Source of the DNA: Pedobacter cryoconitis
GTDB taxonomy: Bacteria; Bacteroidota; Bacteroidia; Sphingobacteriales; Sphingobacteriaceae
DNA: 64,000 bases
NCBI RefSeq assembly: GCF_014200605.1
Contig: NZ_JACHCE010000010.1
Span: forward strand, 175,698-239,697
Reading direction: 5' to 3'
Numbering within the stretch: the first letter of the stretch is position 1; the number at the start of each line of letters is the position of its first letter. Position numbers and translations under genes: made by a program. The notes under the pieces are model-generated. The model saw only the letters and a program-made list of their open reading frames with translations. It did no database searches and was not told the DNA's origin. Positions 16,562-26,237 of the stretch are shown in pieces.

Positions 16562-19310
16562 TTTATACCTGACAGGAATTATCCTGCTTGTTATCTTTAA
16601 TACTTTTAGTAATGGTGCCTGCGGACAGCATAAAGTCACATTCCAGGATCAAACACTGACCAGCGAACTGGATTTTCTTTCCAATAAATTTAAAGTCAGC
16701 TTTGTCTATGATGCGGCGTTGATAAATAGTGTAAAATTATCAGGTTATACACGTTCGGACAGCCATAACCTGGACTTGATATTAAAAAACCTGTTATCCC
16801 AGTTAAATCTATCATTTAAAAAGATTTCTGATAGCCAGTATATTATCAATGCAGCTATTGATCAGCAAGAGGTGAAGCCTGTCACCATGAACCTGAATGA
16901 GGTTGCTGTTCTCGGTTCGCATACCAAAATGCCGCGCACAAAGCTTCAAACAGCGTTACCGGTAGACATTTTCAACCAGCATATCCTGCTGCAAACAGGT
17001 CAGCCAGATTTAGCGCAAATGCTTCATTATACTTCTGCTTCTTTTAATTCTTCAAAATACGGGATCAATAATGTGGCTTCCTATGCAGAACAATCTACGC
17101 TGCGCGGTATGGGCCCCGATCAGCTTCTGATTTTAATCAATGGCAAAAGGAGGCATAACATCTCTGCATTAAATCTGAACAATACCATTGGTAAAGGGAC
17201 TGCCGGAACTGATCTGAGTGCGATTCCCGCAGCATTGATTGAAAGAATCGAAATACTGCGGGACGGAGCTGCTGCGCAATATGGTTCTGACGCAATTGCT
17301 GGTATTATTAATATCGTCTTAAAGAAAGAAACCAGGGGTTTTTATACCACACAAGCAGGCCAGACTTTAAAAGGAGACGGATTTTATACTCAAAATAATT
17401 TAAGTTATGGTTTACCACTTAGTTCAGGTAAAGGATTTATAAATTTCACACTTAATTATCAATACCAACAAGCTACCAACCGTGCAAGGGCATATAAAGG
17501 ACTGGTTTATAATACCGTTAGCGACACCTCAAAATTAAGCAGCATTACCTTCCCTACACCTGCAGATAAGCTGAATGAAAATAAACGCAGGGACGATTTA
17601 TTAGTGAATGACAAAGGCTTTAAGCGCAACCAGAGTCAATATGGTGATGCAGAATTTAAAAATATAGCCTTGTGGCTCAACATGGAAACTCCTTTAAATA
17701 AGGAATGGAAATTTTATTCATTTGGTGGCTTTTCACAGAGAAAAGCTGTAACATTCGGCTTTTACCGTTTTCCGAATATTTATTCTGCATCATCAGTTCT
17801 TTTTCCCAATGGTTATCTTCCCGAATTTCCAGCAGTTTTAACAAACAAATCTTTGGCTGCTGGTTTCAAAAAAATGAGTACCAACAACTGGAATATGGAT
17901 TTCAGCGCAGTTTATGGATATAATAAATTAAATAGTGATGCAGTCAATACAGTCAATGCCTCTATGGGTGAGTTATCTCCTTTAAACTTTAAAACAGGAG
18001 GTACAATACTTCAGCAAGGGATTCTGAATGTCGACTTTTCAAAAAAAATAACACAGGGTATAACCTTTGCTGCAGGTGCAGAATCCCGTCTCGAAAATTA
18101 TCAGATTATAGGCGGGGAGAAAGCTTCTTATCTAAATGCCAATCCTGATGGTACGCCTGCAAACCTATTAAAGCTGCCCGGGACCAATGGAAGACCCGGT
18201 TTTAAGCCCGAAGAGCAGTTGAATAAATACCGGGCAAATATTGGGGTTTATGCAGAAGCTAATCTGGAGCTGTCAGCAAAAACATTATTATCTGTTGCTG
18301 CAAGATATGAACGCTATAGTGATTTCGGTGGTAATCTTTCTGGCAAAATAGCCATCCGGCATAAGTTAGATGAAAAGTTTTCTATCAGAGGTTCACTCAG
18401 CAGGAATTTCAGGGCCCCTTCGCTGCAGCAAGTATATTATCAGCAGCAGCAGTTCCAGTTCTTTCAGAAGAACGGGCAATCTGATGTTTACCTGGTACAG
18501 CATTTTCGCAATGACAACCCCATTTTACAGCAGTTAGGAGTCCCCAAACTCAGGCCTGAAACTTCATTTAACCTGAGTACCGGGATAGCCGGAAGCATTA
18601 ACTCTTCACTTTCTTTCTCTGCCGACTTCTATTATATCCCTATTCATAACCGGATTGTCGTTTCCGGAAGATTAGATAGCTCTATCACCGTATTAAAACC
18701 AATCCTTACGCATGCGGCCGTGACTGATATACAGTTTTTCATTAATGCCTTAGATACTTATACCCATGGGATTGAACTCACAGCTAATTATGCAGCAATT
18801 TTTGATCAGCAACAATCGCTGACTATTAATGGAACAGCTGCTTTTAATCAGACCAGGGTTAAAATGAGAGTGATCAGCCTGCCGCTTTCAGATGGAAGAA
18901 ATATTCCTGGTTCAAGCCTGCTGCCCCGTCTTGATATTGGTATCATTGAAAAGGCCCAGCCTGCCAGTAAAATGATATTATCATTTGCATATCAGCTACG
19001 CGCTTTTAATTTTCTGCTCAGGAATACCTATTTTGGAAAAGTAGCAACCTGGGAAAACAATCCGGCCTTTGATCAGTCTTTTGGTGGTAAAGTCATTACT
19101 GACCTTCAATTCTCCTGCCGGATGAGCAGGAAGTTCACGATAACCGCTGGCTGTAATAACCTATTTAACATTTATCCTGATGAGATCAAAGAGATCAATG
19201 CAATGAATACCAATCTGTCCTTTGGAGGCCAGATCCCTTATAGCAGGACAGCTAATCAATTCGGATTCAACGGAATGAATTATTATACCGGTCTGCAATA
19301 TTATTTTTAA
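16533..19310 (+). CDS. TonB-dependent receptor with N-terminal STN signalling domain
   Basis: An outer-membrane importer of 925 residues. After the signal peptide comes an STN domain (about 40-120) that signals to FecR, then the plug (LRGMGPDQLLILINGKRRH and IEILRDGAAAQYGSDAIAGIINI), then a 22-strand barrel ending in Phe (LQYYF). It lacks the carboxypeptidase-like domain of SusC glycan importers and resembles classical small-ligand receptors. The start overlaps fecR by 29 bases, showing translational coupling. Immediately downstream is a C4-dicarboxylate symporter, so the ligand may be a dicarboxylate or a metal-carboxylate complex; this is inference. Confidence 0.9.
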   Translation: MARKFISGVNLYLTGIILLVIFNTFSNGACGQHKVTFQDQTLTSELDFLSNKFKVSFVYDAALINSVKLSGYTRSDSHNLDLILKNLLSQLNLSFKKISDSQYIINAAIDQQEVKPVTMNLNEVAVLGSHTKMPRTKLQTALPVDIFNQHILLQTGQPDLAQMLHYTSASFNSSKYGINNVASYAEQSTLRGMGPDQLLILINGKRRHNISALNLNNTIGKGTAGTDLSAIPAALIERIEILRDGAAAQYGSDAIAGIINIVLKKETRGFYTTQAGQTLKGDGFYTQNNLSYGLPLSSGKGFINFTLNYQYQQATNRARAYKGLVYNTVSDTSKLSSITFPTPADKLNENKRRDDLLVNDKGFKRNQSQYGDAEFKNIALWLNMETPLNKEWKFYSFGGFSQRKAVTFGFYRFPNIYSASSVLFPNGYLPEFPAVLTNKSLAAGFKKMSTNNWNMDFSAVYGYNKLNSDAVNTVNASMGELSPLNFKTGGTILQQGILNVDFSKKITQGITFAAGAESRLENYQIIGGEKASYLNANPDGTPANLLKLPGTNGRPGFKPEEQLNKYRANIGVYAEANLELSAKTLLSVAARYERYSDFGGNLSGKIAIRHKLDEKFSIRGSLSRNFRAPSLQQVYYQQQQFQFFQKNGQSDVYLVQHFRNDNPILQQLGVPKLRPETSFNLSTGIAGSINSSLSFSADFYYIPIHNRIVVSGRLDSSITVLKPILTHAAVTDIQFFINALDTYTHGIELTANYAAIFDQQQSLTINGTAAFNQTRVKMRVISLPLSDGRNIPGSSLLPRLDIGIIEKAQPASKMILSFAYQLRAFNFLLRNTYFGKVATWENNPAFDQSFGGKVITDLQFSCRMSRKFTITAGCNNLFNIYPDEIKEINAMNTNLSFGGQIPYSRTANQFGFNGMNYYTGLQYYF

Positions 19311-19319
19311 ACCATCAAC

Positions 19320-20579
19320 ATGGAAAACACTTTAAACACAGCCATTAAAACACAGCCCAAAAGTTTGAGTAGAACGTTATTTACCAATCTTACTTTCTGG
19401 GTTTTAATTGCAATTATAGCAGGTGTCCTGCTGGGCACCCTGAATCCGGCATTAGCCGTTAAAATGGAAATTATTGGTAAAACCTTTGTGGATATCATCA
19501 AACTTTTTATAGCGCCTATTATTTTCCTGACTATAGTACTAGGGATCAGCGGCATGGGTGACCTGAAAAAGGTAGGACGTATTGGTGTTAAATCACTTTT
19601 ATATTTCGAAGTAGTCACCACATTTGCTTTAGCTATAGGCATACTTGTAGCCTATGTGATCAGGCCGGGACATATCGACCGTACAGGGCTCAATATCCAG
19701 GACCCTTCAAAATATACAAAGGCTGCTGAATCCGGGGCTGGTTTTGACTGGGGCAAATTTTTCATGTCCAATCTGACACTGCAGGTATTGGCTGTAGCTA
19801 TTATTGTGGGGATTGCACTTAATTTTTATGCTAAAAGACAGGCTGTTATTGGTGTATTAGGTAAGGCTTCAAAAATTGTTTTTGGTAGTCTGAGATATGT
19901 GATGTACCTCGCTCCTCTGGGTGCTTTTGGAGGTATGGCTTATACAATTGGCAAATTCGGCTTACAAACTCTGATTCCTTTAGCCAAATTAATGGGTACC
20001 ATTTATCTGACTATGGCTTTGTTCATCTTTCTTATTCTGGGTTCCATTATGCGCTATTTCAATTTAAGCATTCTTAGCTTTCTTAAATATATTAAAGAGG
20101 AATTATTGCTTGTTTTAGGAACATCTTCATCCGAATCGGCACTGCCATCTATCATGAGAAAACTGGAACAGCTGGGATGTAGTAAATCAGTTGTCGGCCT
20201 GGTTATCCCTACCGGTTACTCTTTCAATCTGGATGGCACCTCCATTTATTTATCAATGGCCATTATCTTTTTAGCGCAATTGTATAATGTTCATTTATCA
20301 TTTCCAGAGATGCTGAGTATTATAGGCATTCTGATGCTTACTTCTAAAGGGGCTGCGGGTGTAACTGGCAGCGGGTTCATTGTATTGGCCTCTACCCTTA
20401 CTGCTATTCATAAAATCCCTGTAGAGGGGCTGGCTTTCCTTCTGGGTGTAGATAAGTTTATGAGTGAAGCCCGTGCTATTACAAATATTATCGGAAACGG
20501 GGTAGCCACAATTGTAATTGCTAAAACTGAGAATGAATTTAATCCGGGAGAAGATAATGTACTGGCGCTAAAAAAATAA
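19320..20579 (+). CDS. Dicarboxylate/amino acid:cation symporter (DAACS, DctA/GltP type)
   Basis: A secondary inner-membrane transporter of 419 residues. Family signatures are visible: a serine-rich re-entrant loop GTSSSESALPS, the cation site PTGYSFNLDGTSIY, and SKGAAGVTGSGFIVLASTL. These read more like DctA (C4-dicarboxylates) than glutamate carriers. It begins 9 bases after the TonB receptor stop, so fecR, receptor and transporter form one operon that would carry a ligand across both membranes. It is followed by a strong terminator. Confidence 0.88.
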   Translation: MENTLNTAIKTQPKSLSRTLFTNLTFWVLIAIIAGVLLGTLNPALAVKMEIIGKTFVDIIKLFIAPIIFLTIVLGISGMGDLKKVGRIGVKSLLYFEVVTTFALAIGILVAYVIRPGHIDRTGLNIQDPSKYTKAAESGAGFDWGKFFMSNLTLQVLAVAIIVGIALNFYAKRQAVIGVLGKASKIVFGSLRYVMYLAPLGAFGGMAYTIGKFGLQTLIPLAKLMGTIYLTMALFIFLILGSIMRYFNLSILSFLKYIKEELLLVLGTSSSESALPSIMRKLEQLGCSKSVVGLVIPTGYSFNLDGTSIYLSMAIIFLAQLYNVHLSFPEMLSIIGILMLTSKGAAGVTGSGFIVLASTLTAIHKIPVEGLAFLLGVDKFMSEARAITNIIGNGVATIVIAKTENEFNPGEDNVLALKK

Positions 20580-20607
20580 GGAAAGCTTTCTACAAAATCC
20601 CATTCAA

Positions 20608-20647
20608 AGAAGAAGCCGGATCATTAATCATGACCCGGCTTCTTTTA
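20608..20647 (+). terminator. Rho-independent terminator of the FecR-receptor-symporter operon
   Basis: A 10-bp stem (AGAAGCCGG arm 20610-20619 with CCGGCTTCT arm 20635-20644) has a 15-base loop and ends in TTTT. Confidence 0.75.
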
Positions 20648-20678
20648 TAAAGTCTGCTTGCGCAAAGACTATATATAA

Positions 20679-20858
20679 TTATTTGTCGCTGTTTTTCTTT
20701 TCAGTTACTTCAGTACGGATCTCCTGAGCAAGTGTTTTTAAATCTTGCATTGCTTTACGAACTCTAGTACCGGCAGCACCGTTACCTGAATTATAAAACT
20801 TGTCTGCATCTGCCTCAACTCCGGCGATTAACTCTTTTAATTTTGCGAATTTTTCCAT
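20679..20858 (-). CDS. Hc1/histone H1-like small protein
   Basis: A 59-residue protein found by reading the minus strand by hand. It begins MEKFAKLKELIAG and contains the family core GNGAAGTRVRKAMQDLKTLAQEIR. This matches the N-terminal part of chlamydial Hc1/histone H1-like proteins that are common in Bacteroidota and associate with DNA. It lacks the long lysine-rich tail of larger members and ends in TEKKNSDK. It stands alone between two terminators. Confidence 0.8.
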   Translation of the reverse strand: MEKFAKLKELIAGVEADADKFYNSGNGAAGTRVRKAMQDLKTLAQEIRTEVTEKKNSDK

Positions 20859-21026
20859 GATATTTTGTTAATTAAATTTGATTTCTGGGCTTAAAGTTAA
20901 TAATTGTTTGTTTTCTTCCAAATCATTAACGAACGATAATTGGGTTTTAATATGTCCATATCTTTATTTAAAACCATTTCCATAAGGTATTGTTGAAGAT
21001 ACTGTAACTCACCAAGCCACAGCGAT

Positions 21027-21344
21027 ATGAAAAAGGACAACAAAGAAGAAAAACGTAAAGTAACTGATTCAGAAGACTTTAACGTAAATAATCCACAAAA
21101 ACAAACCCTTCCACGGTATAATAGTACGACCGAACACAGGGAAGGATCAGAGCTTCCCGCTATTGAAAATTTAAATCAGGCAGAAGGATTAAAAGATCAG
21201 CTAAAAGACGCTAAAAACAATCATTCTGACAATACAATGACAAAAAACGATGATTCATTGTATGGTAAAAACAATAAAACAGACCTTGGCGGAGGCCAGA
21301 GAGCTGATGATGAAGAGGAAAAAGAGAAGATTATCCGTACCTGA
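21027..21344 (+). CDS. Small hydrophilic protein, probably disordered
   Basis: I do not recognise a family. The 105 residues are almost entirely charged or polar (Lys, Asp, Glu, Asn, Gln), with no hydrophobic segment, signal peptide or Cys. Such composition predicts an unstructured, stress-type or ribosome/nucleoid-associated protein. Codon use looks like that of the neighbours, and the stop codon lies inside an inverted repeat, as expected for a real gene end. Function unknown. Confidence 0.55.
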   Translation: MKKDNKEEKRKVTDSEDFNVNNPQKQTLPRYNSTTEHREGSELPAIENLNQAEGLKDQLKDAKNNHSDNTMTKNDDSLYGKNNKTDLGGGQRADDEEEKEKIIRT

Positions 21345-21367
21345 TCTCCCTGCAACCGGGAGATCAG
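21341..21367. repeat. Inverted repeat overlapping a stop codon
   Basis: CTGATCTCCC (21341-21350) and GGGAGATCAG (21358-21367) form a perfect 10-bp stem with a 7-base loop. It covers the stop of the small hydrophilic gene and precedes the stop of the convergent MFS gene. No T-run follows on either side, so it may be a processing or protective hairpin rather than a full terminator. Confidence 0.5.
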
Positions 21368-21379
21368 AATAAAGTTGTT

Positions 21380-22975
21380 CTAGTAAGAAGCCGGTGCTGG
21401 CTGATTAGATTTCAAATCAATTTTTGTTCTGTTCAGCTTAGGAAATAATGCGATAATCAGCAGGACTGCAATCAGCACGATACTGATCAGCAAATAATAA
21501 TCCATCATTGCCCTCAACTGCGCCTGACTGTCTACAGTTCTGTTCAGTAAACCTCTTGCAGCTTTAGCTGCCTGATCGGGTACCATACCTTTATTGGTCA
21601 ATGCACCTGCGTACTGGTTTAAACGTTCTGACACCACTGTGTTTAGTCCGCTCAGTTGTTCCTGAAAACGGTTGATATGATTGCTTTTTTGCTGAAGCTG
21701 AAAATAGTTGATTAATGCGATACTGGTACAAAATCCGGTAAACCGAAAAAATACACCGGTAGCAGATGCCGAACTTCCTAAATACTCGGGCACAGAAGAG
21801 ATCGCATAAACAATAATAGGTGTCATCAGCATGCCTGCTCCCATTCCCTGTATAATTAAAGGGATCACATAAGTTGAAGCATCGGCCTGTGTAGTGAAAA
21901 GAAACCACATCCAGACATGGAAAATCAACAGTAATAAAAAACCATACAGCCAAACCAGGCGTATCGGCCTTTTCATAACAATCAGACGGGATGAGATCAG
22001 CACGCTGAGTACGATACCAGCAATATTCGCGGCCATAATATACCCTATATGTATGGGGTCCATTCCTAATATATTCGCAAAATAGATAGAAACAATTCCT
22101 AAAGCCCCGCGGATCAGATAAAGCACGAAGATCATCAGCATTCCTACGTTAAAATTCCTGTGTTTAAAGACATCCAGATTTAGATATGGACGTTTCAAAT
22201 GAAGCTGGCGAAAAATATGCAAAGCAATCAGAACTACTGAGCCAGATAAACTCCGGACAATTCTCTGATCATTTAGCCAGTAATATTGTTGTCCGTATAC
22301 CAGTGTATAACCCATTAAACAGAGTAATGAAGAATATATGATAAAACTATAAAAGTCCAGCTGATAAAGCGGCATTTTCTTATTGAGTCTGACATTATTC
22401 ATGATCAGCAAAAGCAGGATACCACCTGGGATATAAGCGAAGATGATAAATTTGTATAAAACATTATAATCAAATGCGTCCAATATAGGCGAAGTAATGA
22501 TCGTGGAGATTGGCGTAATGCAAAGCAGCAAACCATAAAATATAGAATAACCAATTTCTCTGGCTCTTTCGCTTTGCAGACTTCCAAAAATGAGTGTAAT
22601 ACAAATACTGGTAGACATACAATTAGACATCCCCTGCAAAAACCTGAAGAACAATAAGATATACAGGTTTTGCGTATGAAAACAAACATAGGCGGTGGCC
22701 ATTTGAATAATGATACTCAGTATAAAGTATTCTCTGGTTGCAATGAAGATAAAAAACCTTCTTTCCAGCGCAAAAAATCCCGCTACAGCGGCATAAAAAA
22801 TTACCATAGAATATTGAACGTCCGCTGGCTCAATCCCATAATATCCGGCAGCTCCGGGTCCGCTGGCCGTTGATAATCCAAACAATAACAGGCCCGGAAA
22901 AATGACCAGAAATATAGTTGTCCTGATTAACCAGACAGGCACCCACGATTTAAATACAGGCAAAGCTAAACTCAT
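21380..22975 (-). CDS. MFS transporter, DHA2 (EmrB-like) drug exporter
   Basis: A 531-residue inner-membrane pump with about 14 helices, as in the DHA2 family that works with an HlyD adaptor and TolC. It is the last gene of a TolC-HlyD-MFS operon; its ATG shares one base with the HlyD stop (TAATG). The C-terminal loop and final helix (YYLLISIVLIAVLLIIALF) are typical. Substrates of such pumps are hydrophobic drugs, bile-like compounds or metabolites; none can be named here. Confidence 0.85.
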   Translation of the reverse strand: MSLALPVFKSWVPVWLIRTTIFLVIFPGLLLFGLSTASGPGAAGYYGIEPADVQYSMVIFYAAVAGFFALERRFFIFIATREYFILSIIIQMATAYVCFHTQNLYILLFFRFLQGMSNCMSTSICITLIFGSLQSERAREIGYSIFYGLLLCITPISTIITSPILDAFDYNVLYKFIIFAYIPGGILLLLIMNNVRLNKKMPLYQLDFYSFIIYSSLLCLMGYTLVYGQQYYWLNDQRIVRSLSGSVVLIALHIFRQLHLKRPYLNLDVFKHRNFNVGMLMIFVLYLIRGALGIVSIYFANILGMDPIHIGYIMAANIAGIVLSVLISSRLIVMKRPIRLVWLYGFLLLLIFHVWMWFLFTTQADASTYVIPLIIQGMGAGMLMTPIIVYAISSVPEYLGSSASATGVFFRFTGFCTSIALINYFQLQQKSNHINRFQEQLSGLNTVVSERLNQYAGALTNKGMVPDQAAKAARGLLNRTVDSQAQLRAMMDYYLLISIVLIAVLLIIALFPKLNRTKIDLKSNQPAPASY

Positions 22976-24033
22976 TAGTCTTTTTTTACTTTGACATTTA
23001 CATTCATTCCCGCACGCAGCTGATCTACTATTTCTTTACTTTCTGTCAATTTAATCTTAACAGGTATACGCTGAACAATTTTAACAAAGTTACCTGTAGA
23101 GTTATCCGGAGGGAGTAAAGAAAATCTTGCGCCTGTGGCCGGAGATAAAGATATAATTGCTCCTTTAAATGTTTTTCCAGGAAAAGCATCGGCTGTGATT
23201 TCTGCTGCGCCATTGATTTTCATTTTGGCGATCTGTGTTTCTTTGAAATTAGCAATCACCCATTTACCAGCTTCCTCATCTACGATATAAGCTAAGGTTT
23301 GTCCGGTTTGAATCTGCTGCCCCTGCTGTATGGTTCTTCTGCCCATCTTCCCATTATATGGTGCACGGATTACCGTATAACTTACATCGAGTTTACCTCT
23401 GTTCAGCAAAGCTTTACGACGTTTAATTTCGGCTTCATAAACTCCTTTTTGCGCCCTGATATCATTTACTTTTGATAATGAGGCCTGATAGTTTTCCTGT
23501 GCTGCCTGATATTCTGAACTGGCGACATCCAATGCGGCTTTGCTATTTTCCAATTGCTGCTGTGTAGCGGATTCTACTTTAAATAATTTGGAATATCTGT
23601 CATAATCCTGCTGCTGTTTAATCAATTTTGCTTTTGCAGAAGCAATTTGAGACTGACTGGCCTGAGAAACTTTACCAGTAGTCAGCACATTGCTTTCCAG
23701 CACATTAATCTGTGCTTGTGCATTAGAAAGTGCTGCTTCAGCTTCTTCCTGCTGCAATTGATACTCACTGTTGTCAATAATCAGCAGGGTATCGCCTTTT
23801 TTCACTTCCTGGTTTTCTTCGTATTTGATCTCTCTGATAAAACCGCCTACGCGCGAAGTAACCGGGTTAATGTATTCTTCTATCTGTGCATCGTTTGTAT
23901 CTTCATAAGTATAAAGCTCAACAAGGAATACAATTCCCCAGACGGCCAACCCTATAGCAATGATTCCAGCTATCCAGGCCGTTATTTTAGTGATCAGCTG
24001 ATCAGTATTCGTGTAATTATTCTTTGTTTTCAT
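22975..24033 (-). CDS. HlyD/EmrA-family periplasmic adaptor
   Basis: A 352-residue membrane fusion protein. One N-terminal helix (about 15-37) is followed by a biotinyl-lipoyl-like domain split around a long helical hairpin (about 80-200, rich in Gln and Ala), then a beta-barrel ending in KVKKD. The conserved RIPVKIKL segment and the ..ATGARFSLLPPDNSTGNF.. loop mark the EmrA branch. It bridges the MFS pump and the TolC channel encoded on either side, with one base between its start and the TolC stop. Confidence 0.88.
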   Translation of the reverse strand: MKTKNNYTNTDQLITKITAWIAGIIAIGLAVWGIVFLVELYTYEDTNDAQIEEYINPVTSRVGGFIREIKYEENQEVKKGDTLLIIDNSEYQLQQEEAEAALSNAQAQINVLESNVLTTGKVSQASQSQIASAKAKLIKQQQDYDRYSKLFKVESATQQQLENSKAALDVASSEYQAAQENYQASLSKVNDIRAQKGVYEAEIKRRKALLNRGKLDVSYTVIRAPYNGKMGRRTIQQGQQIQTGQTLAYIVDEEAGKWVIANFKETQIAKMKINGAAEITADAFPGKTFKGAIISLSPATGARFSLLPPDNSTGNFVKIVQRIPVKIKLTESKEIVDQLRAGMNVNVKVKKD

Positions 24034-24034
24034 G

Positions 24035-25360
24035 CTAGAGGTTACCTATTGCCTTTTGTAATTGATAAAATTGTAATTGTGCCGCGATTCTGGCTGCAGC
24101 ATAGTCGAAACGAGTTTGAAGTAACTGTGTATCTGCATCAAGCAAATCGGTCACCAGTGCCAGCTGATTGAAATAAGTGTTATTTACAATCCTTAAATTC
24201 TCTGTAGCCTGGCTAATATTTTCTTTGGCCACATCAATACGGGTCAGTGATTCCTGGTATCTGAGATAGGCTTCATTCACTTCTTGTCTGATTTTATCTT
24301 CGGTATCGGAATGCTCTACTTCCTGCTGCTGATATTTTAGCCCGGCTGCCCTTGCTTTATGGGTATTGTGGTAAAGGGCCGAAATCGGGAAACTGGCTTT
24401 AACACCCGCCATCCCCAGGCCATATAAGGATATCGAATAGGGATAAATAAATATCTGTGGGTACGAATAAGAATAAGTTGCAAACAGCCCCAGTTTAAAT
24501 GACACATTCGCTTTTACATTTTTCAGTTCCAGCTTGCGCAATTCAGTCTCTTTCTCTGAGATTTTATAGGCAAATGAATGTGCCATTGCATCAGATAAAT
24601 AAGTAGCATAAGGCTTTAATACCGGCAAATCTGCTGCTGTATCAGCCACAGGCTCAATAACTGTTTCATCCGGCAGCCCGGTCAGAATATTCAATTTCTG
24701 ATTGGCAATAGTCAAATCATTGTTCAACTGAACGAGTGCCATTTTCTGTCTGGATAATTTTAAAGTCACCCTGAGCACATCACTCTTAAGCACAACACCA
24801 TTTTTAAGCAATTGTCTGATTTCTTCCAGTTGTTTTTCCTGATCACTGATATCTTTCAATAACAATGCTTTGAAAATATTACTTCTCTGAAGATCCAGAA
24901 AATATGCCGTAGCCCTTAATTTAATCTCAGCAGTTGTCAGATTCCGGTGTTCTATCGCAATCTCATTTTCTTTCTTTTCTTCTGCTATTTTAATATTGGT
25001 TTTATTACCGTTATACAAGTTGAAGTACGCATTGCCTCCAAATGAATAAGAAGTATGTACCACTTCAAACTGAGATGGTGTATGAAAAAGTCCGTTGTCA
25101 TAGATTGGCATATTACTGACTTTTGCATATTCGCCTTCGGCAGAGATTTCGGGAAGACGCTCCGCTTTAGCGTCCTTTATACCTTCAACAGTTCTTTTTA
25201 CACTAAGATCCTGCATTTGAATGGTTCTGTTATTTGCGGTTACTTTTTCCCAGATCTGGTTGAGGGACATGGAAATTTTGGTGTTCTGCTGTGCATTTAC
25301 GCTGTTGAACAGGAAAAAAGCGCAGGAAAATAAAACGAGTTTTTTATTATTGTAGTACAT
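24035..25360 (-). CDS. TolC-family outer membrane efflux protein
   Basis: A 441-residue channel protein with a signal peptide ending near residue 23 (FNSVNAQQ), followed by the duplicated helical-barrel repeat of TolC/OprM proteins. It is the first gene of the exporter operon. Its start is 82 bases from the start of the divergent AraC regulator, with a 10-bp inverted repeat between them. Confidence 0.85.
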   Translation of the reverse strand: MYYNNKKLVLFSCAFFLFNSVNAQQNTKISMSLNQIWEKVTANNRTIQMQDLSVKRTVEGIKDAKAERLPEISAEGEYAKVSNMPIYDNGLFHTPSQFEVVHTSYSFGGNAYFNLYNGNKTNIKIAEEKKENEIAIEHRNLTTAEIKLRATAYFLDLQRSNIFKALLLKDISDQEKQLEEIRQLLKNGVVLKSDVLRVTLKLSRQKMALVQLNNDLTIANQKLNILTGLPDETVIEPVADTAADLPVLKPYATYLSDAMAHSFAYKISEKETELRKLELKNVKANVSFKLGLFATYSYSYPQIFIYPYSISLYGLGMAGVKASFPISALYHNTHKARAAGLKYQQQEVEHSDTEDKIRQEVNEAYLRYQESLTRIDVAKENISQATENLRIVNNTYFNQLALVTDLLDADTQLLQTRFDYAAARIAAQLQFYQLQKAIGNL

Positions 25361-25377
25361 GTCTTTAAGAATGATAC

Positions 25378-25408
25378 AAAATTACAGCTATGAAATACCT
25401 GTAATTTT
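25378..25408. promoter_or_regulatory. Probable AraC operator in the divergent exporter promoter
   Basis: AAAATTACAG (25378-25387) and CTGTAATTTT (25399-25408) are perfect 10-bp arms with an 11-base spacer. Arm centres are 21 bases apart, two helical turns. It lies between the TolC and AraC starts and so could bind the AraC protein. Confidence 0.55.
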
Positions 25409-25442
25409 ACCTATATTACCAAATATTTGTCCATTCCAGCCA

Positions 25443-26237
25443 ATGCAATCATTAGACACAGCAGCCTATCTTAAAAACATTGATTTTAAGCCTAAAAGCA
25501 TATATATAGTCCATGAAAAATTAGAGCGCAGTCTGCCTAAACACTCCCATACCAAAGGTCAGCTGACTTATGTAGAGGGTGGTATTGCTTATATTCATAT
25601 TGAAAATAAGACTTATATCATACCAGCGAGACACTATGTATGGATTCCTGGTGGCCTGGGCCATTATCTGAATGTCAGAAATGCAGCTACGGTTACCCAT
25701 AGCTTATACTTTTATAATGAAGATGATCATTTAGATCCTTTTTATCAAAAACTGGGAATTTATCCGCTAAACAGTCTGTTATTTGAGATGCTTGTTTTTT
25801 CAGAAAACTGGACGGGTACGGTGGAGAAAAAAGATTCAGGTTATCGTTTTCTGTCGGCGATCAAGGATATATTGCCGCGCTTAAGCACCAAATCATTCCC
25901 GATTGCATTACCAACAACTTCAAATCCGAGGTTAAGGCCTATCGTGCTGTACCTCTCTCAGAATTTTGCCCAGCCACTAACACTGGAAAACCTGGCCAGC
26001 CGTTTCGGAATGGGTGAACGTACTTTATCACGCTTATTTCAATCTACCATGAGCATATCCTTTCTGCAATATCTTAAATTACTAAGAACAGTAAGAGCGA
26101 TAGAATTGATTATGTTTGGCGATAAGACAACTACTGAAATCGCCTACTTAACAGGATATAATAGTCTGGCGGCCTTTAGTAAAGCATTTTTTCAGCTTAC
26201 TAATATCAGGCCGTCAGATTTTGGCAAGAAGGATTAA
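25443..26237 (+). CDS. AraC-family transcriptional regulator
   Basis: A regulator with an N-terminal cupin-type effector domain (about 1-150; the KHSHTKGQLTYVEGG segment is typical) and a C-terminal double helix-turn-helix (about 165-264, with LENLASRFGMGERTLSRLFQ). I start it at the ATG at 25443, giving 264 residues. The frame is open to 25359, but that start would overlap the divergent TolC start and run through the palindromic operator. It probably induces the adjacent exporter when it binds a toxic compound. Confidence 0.85.
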   Translation: MQSLDTAAYLKNIDFKPKSIYIVHEKLERSLPKHSHTKGQLTYVEGGIAYIHIENKTYIIPARHYVWIPGGLGHYLNVRNAATVTHSLYFYNEDDHLDPFYQKLGIYPLNSLLFEMLVFSENWTGTVEKKDSGYRFLSAIKDILPRLSTKSFPIALPTTSNPRLRPIVLYLSQNFAQPLTLENLASRFGMGERTLSRLFQSTMSISFLQYLKLLRTVRAIELIMFGDKTTTEIAYLTGYNSLAAFSKAFFQLTNIRPSDFGKKD

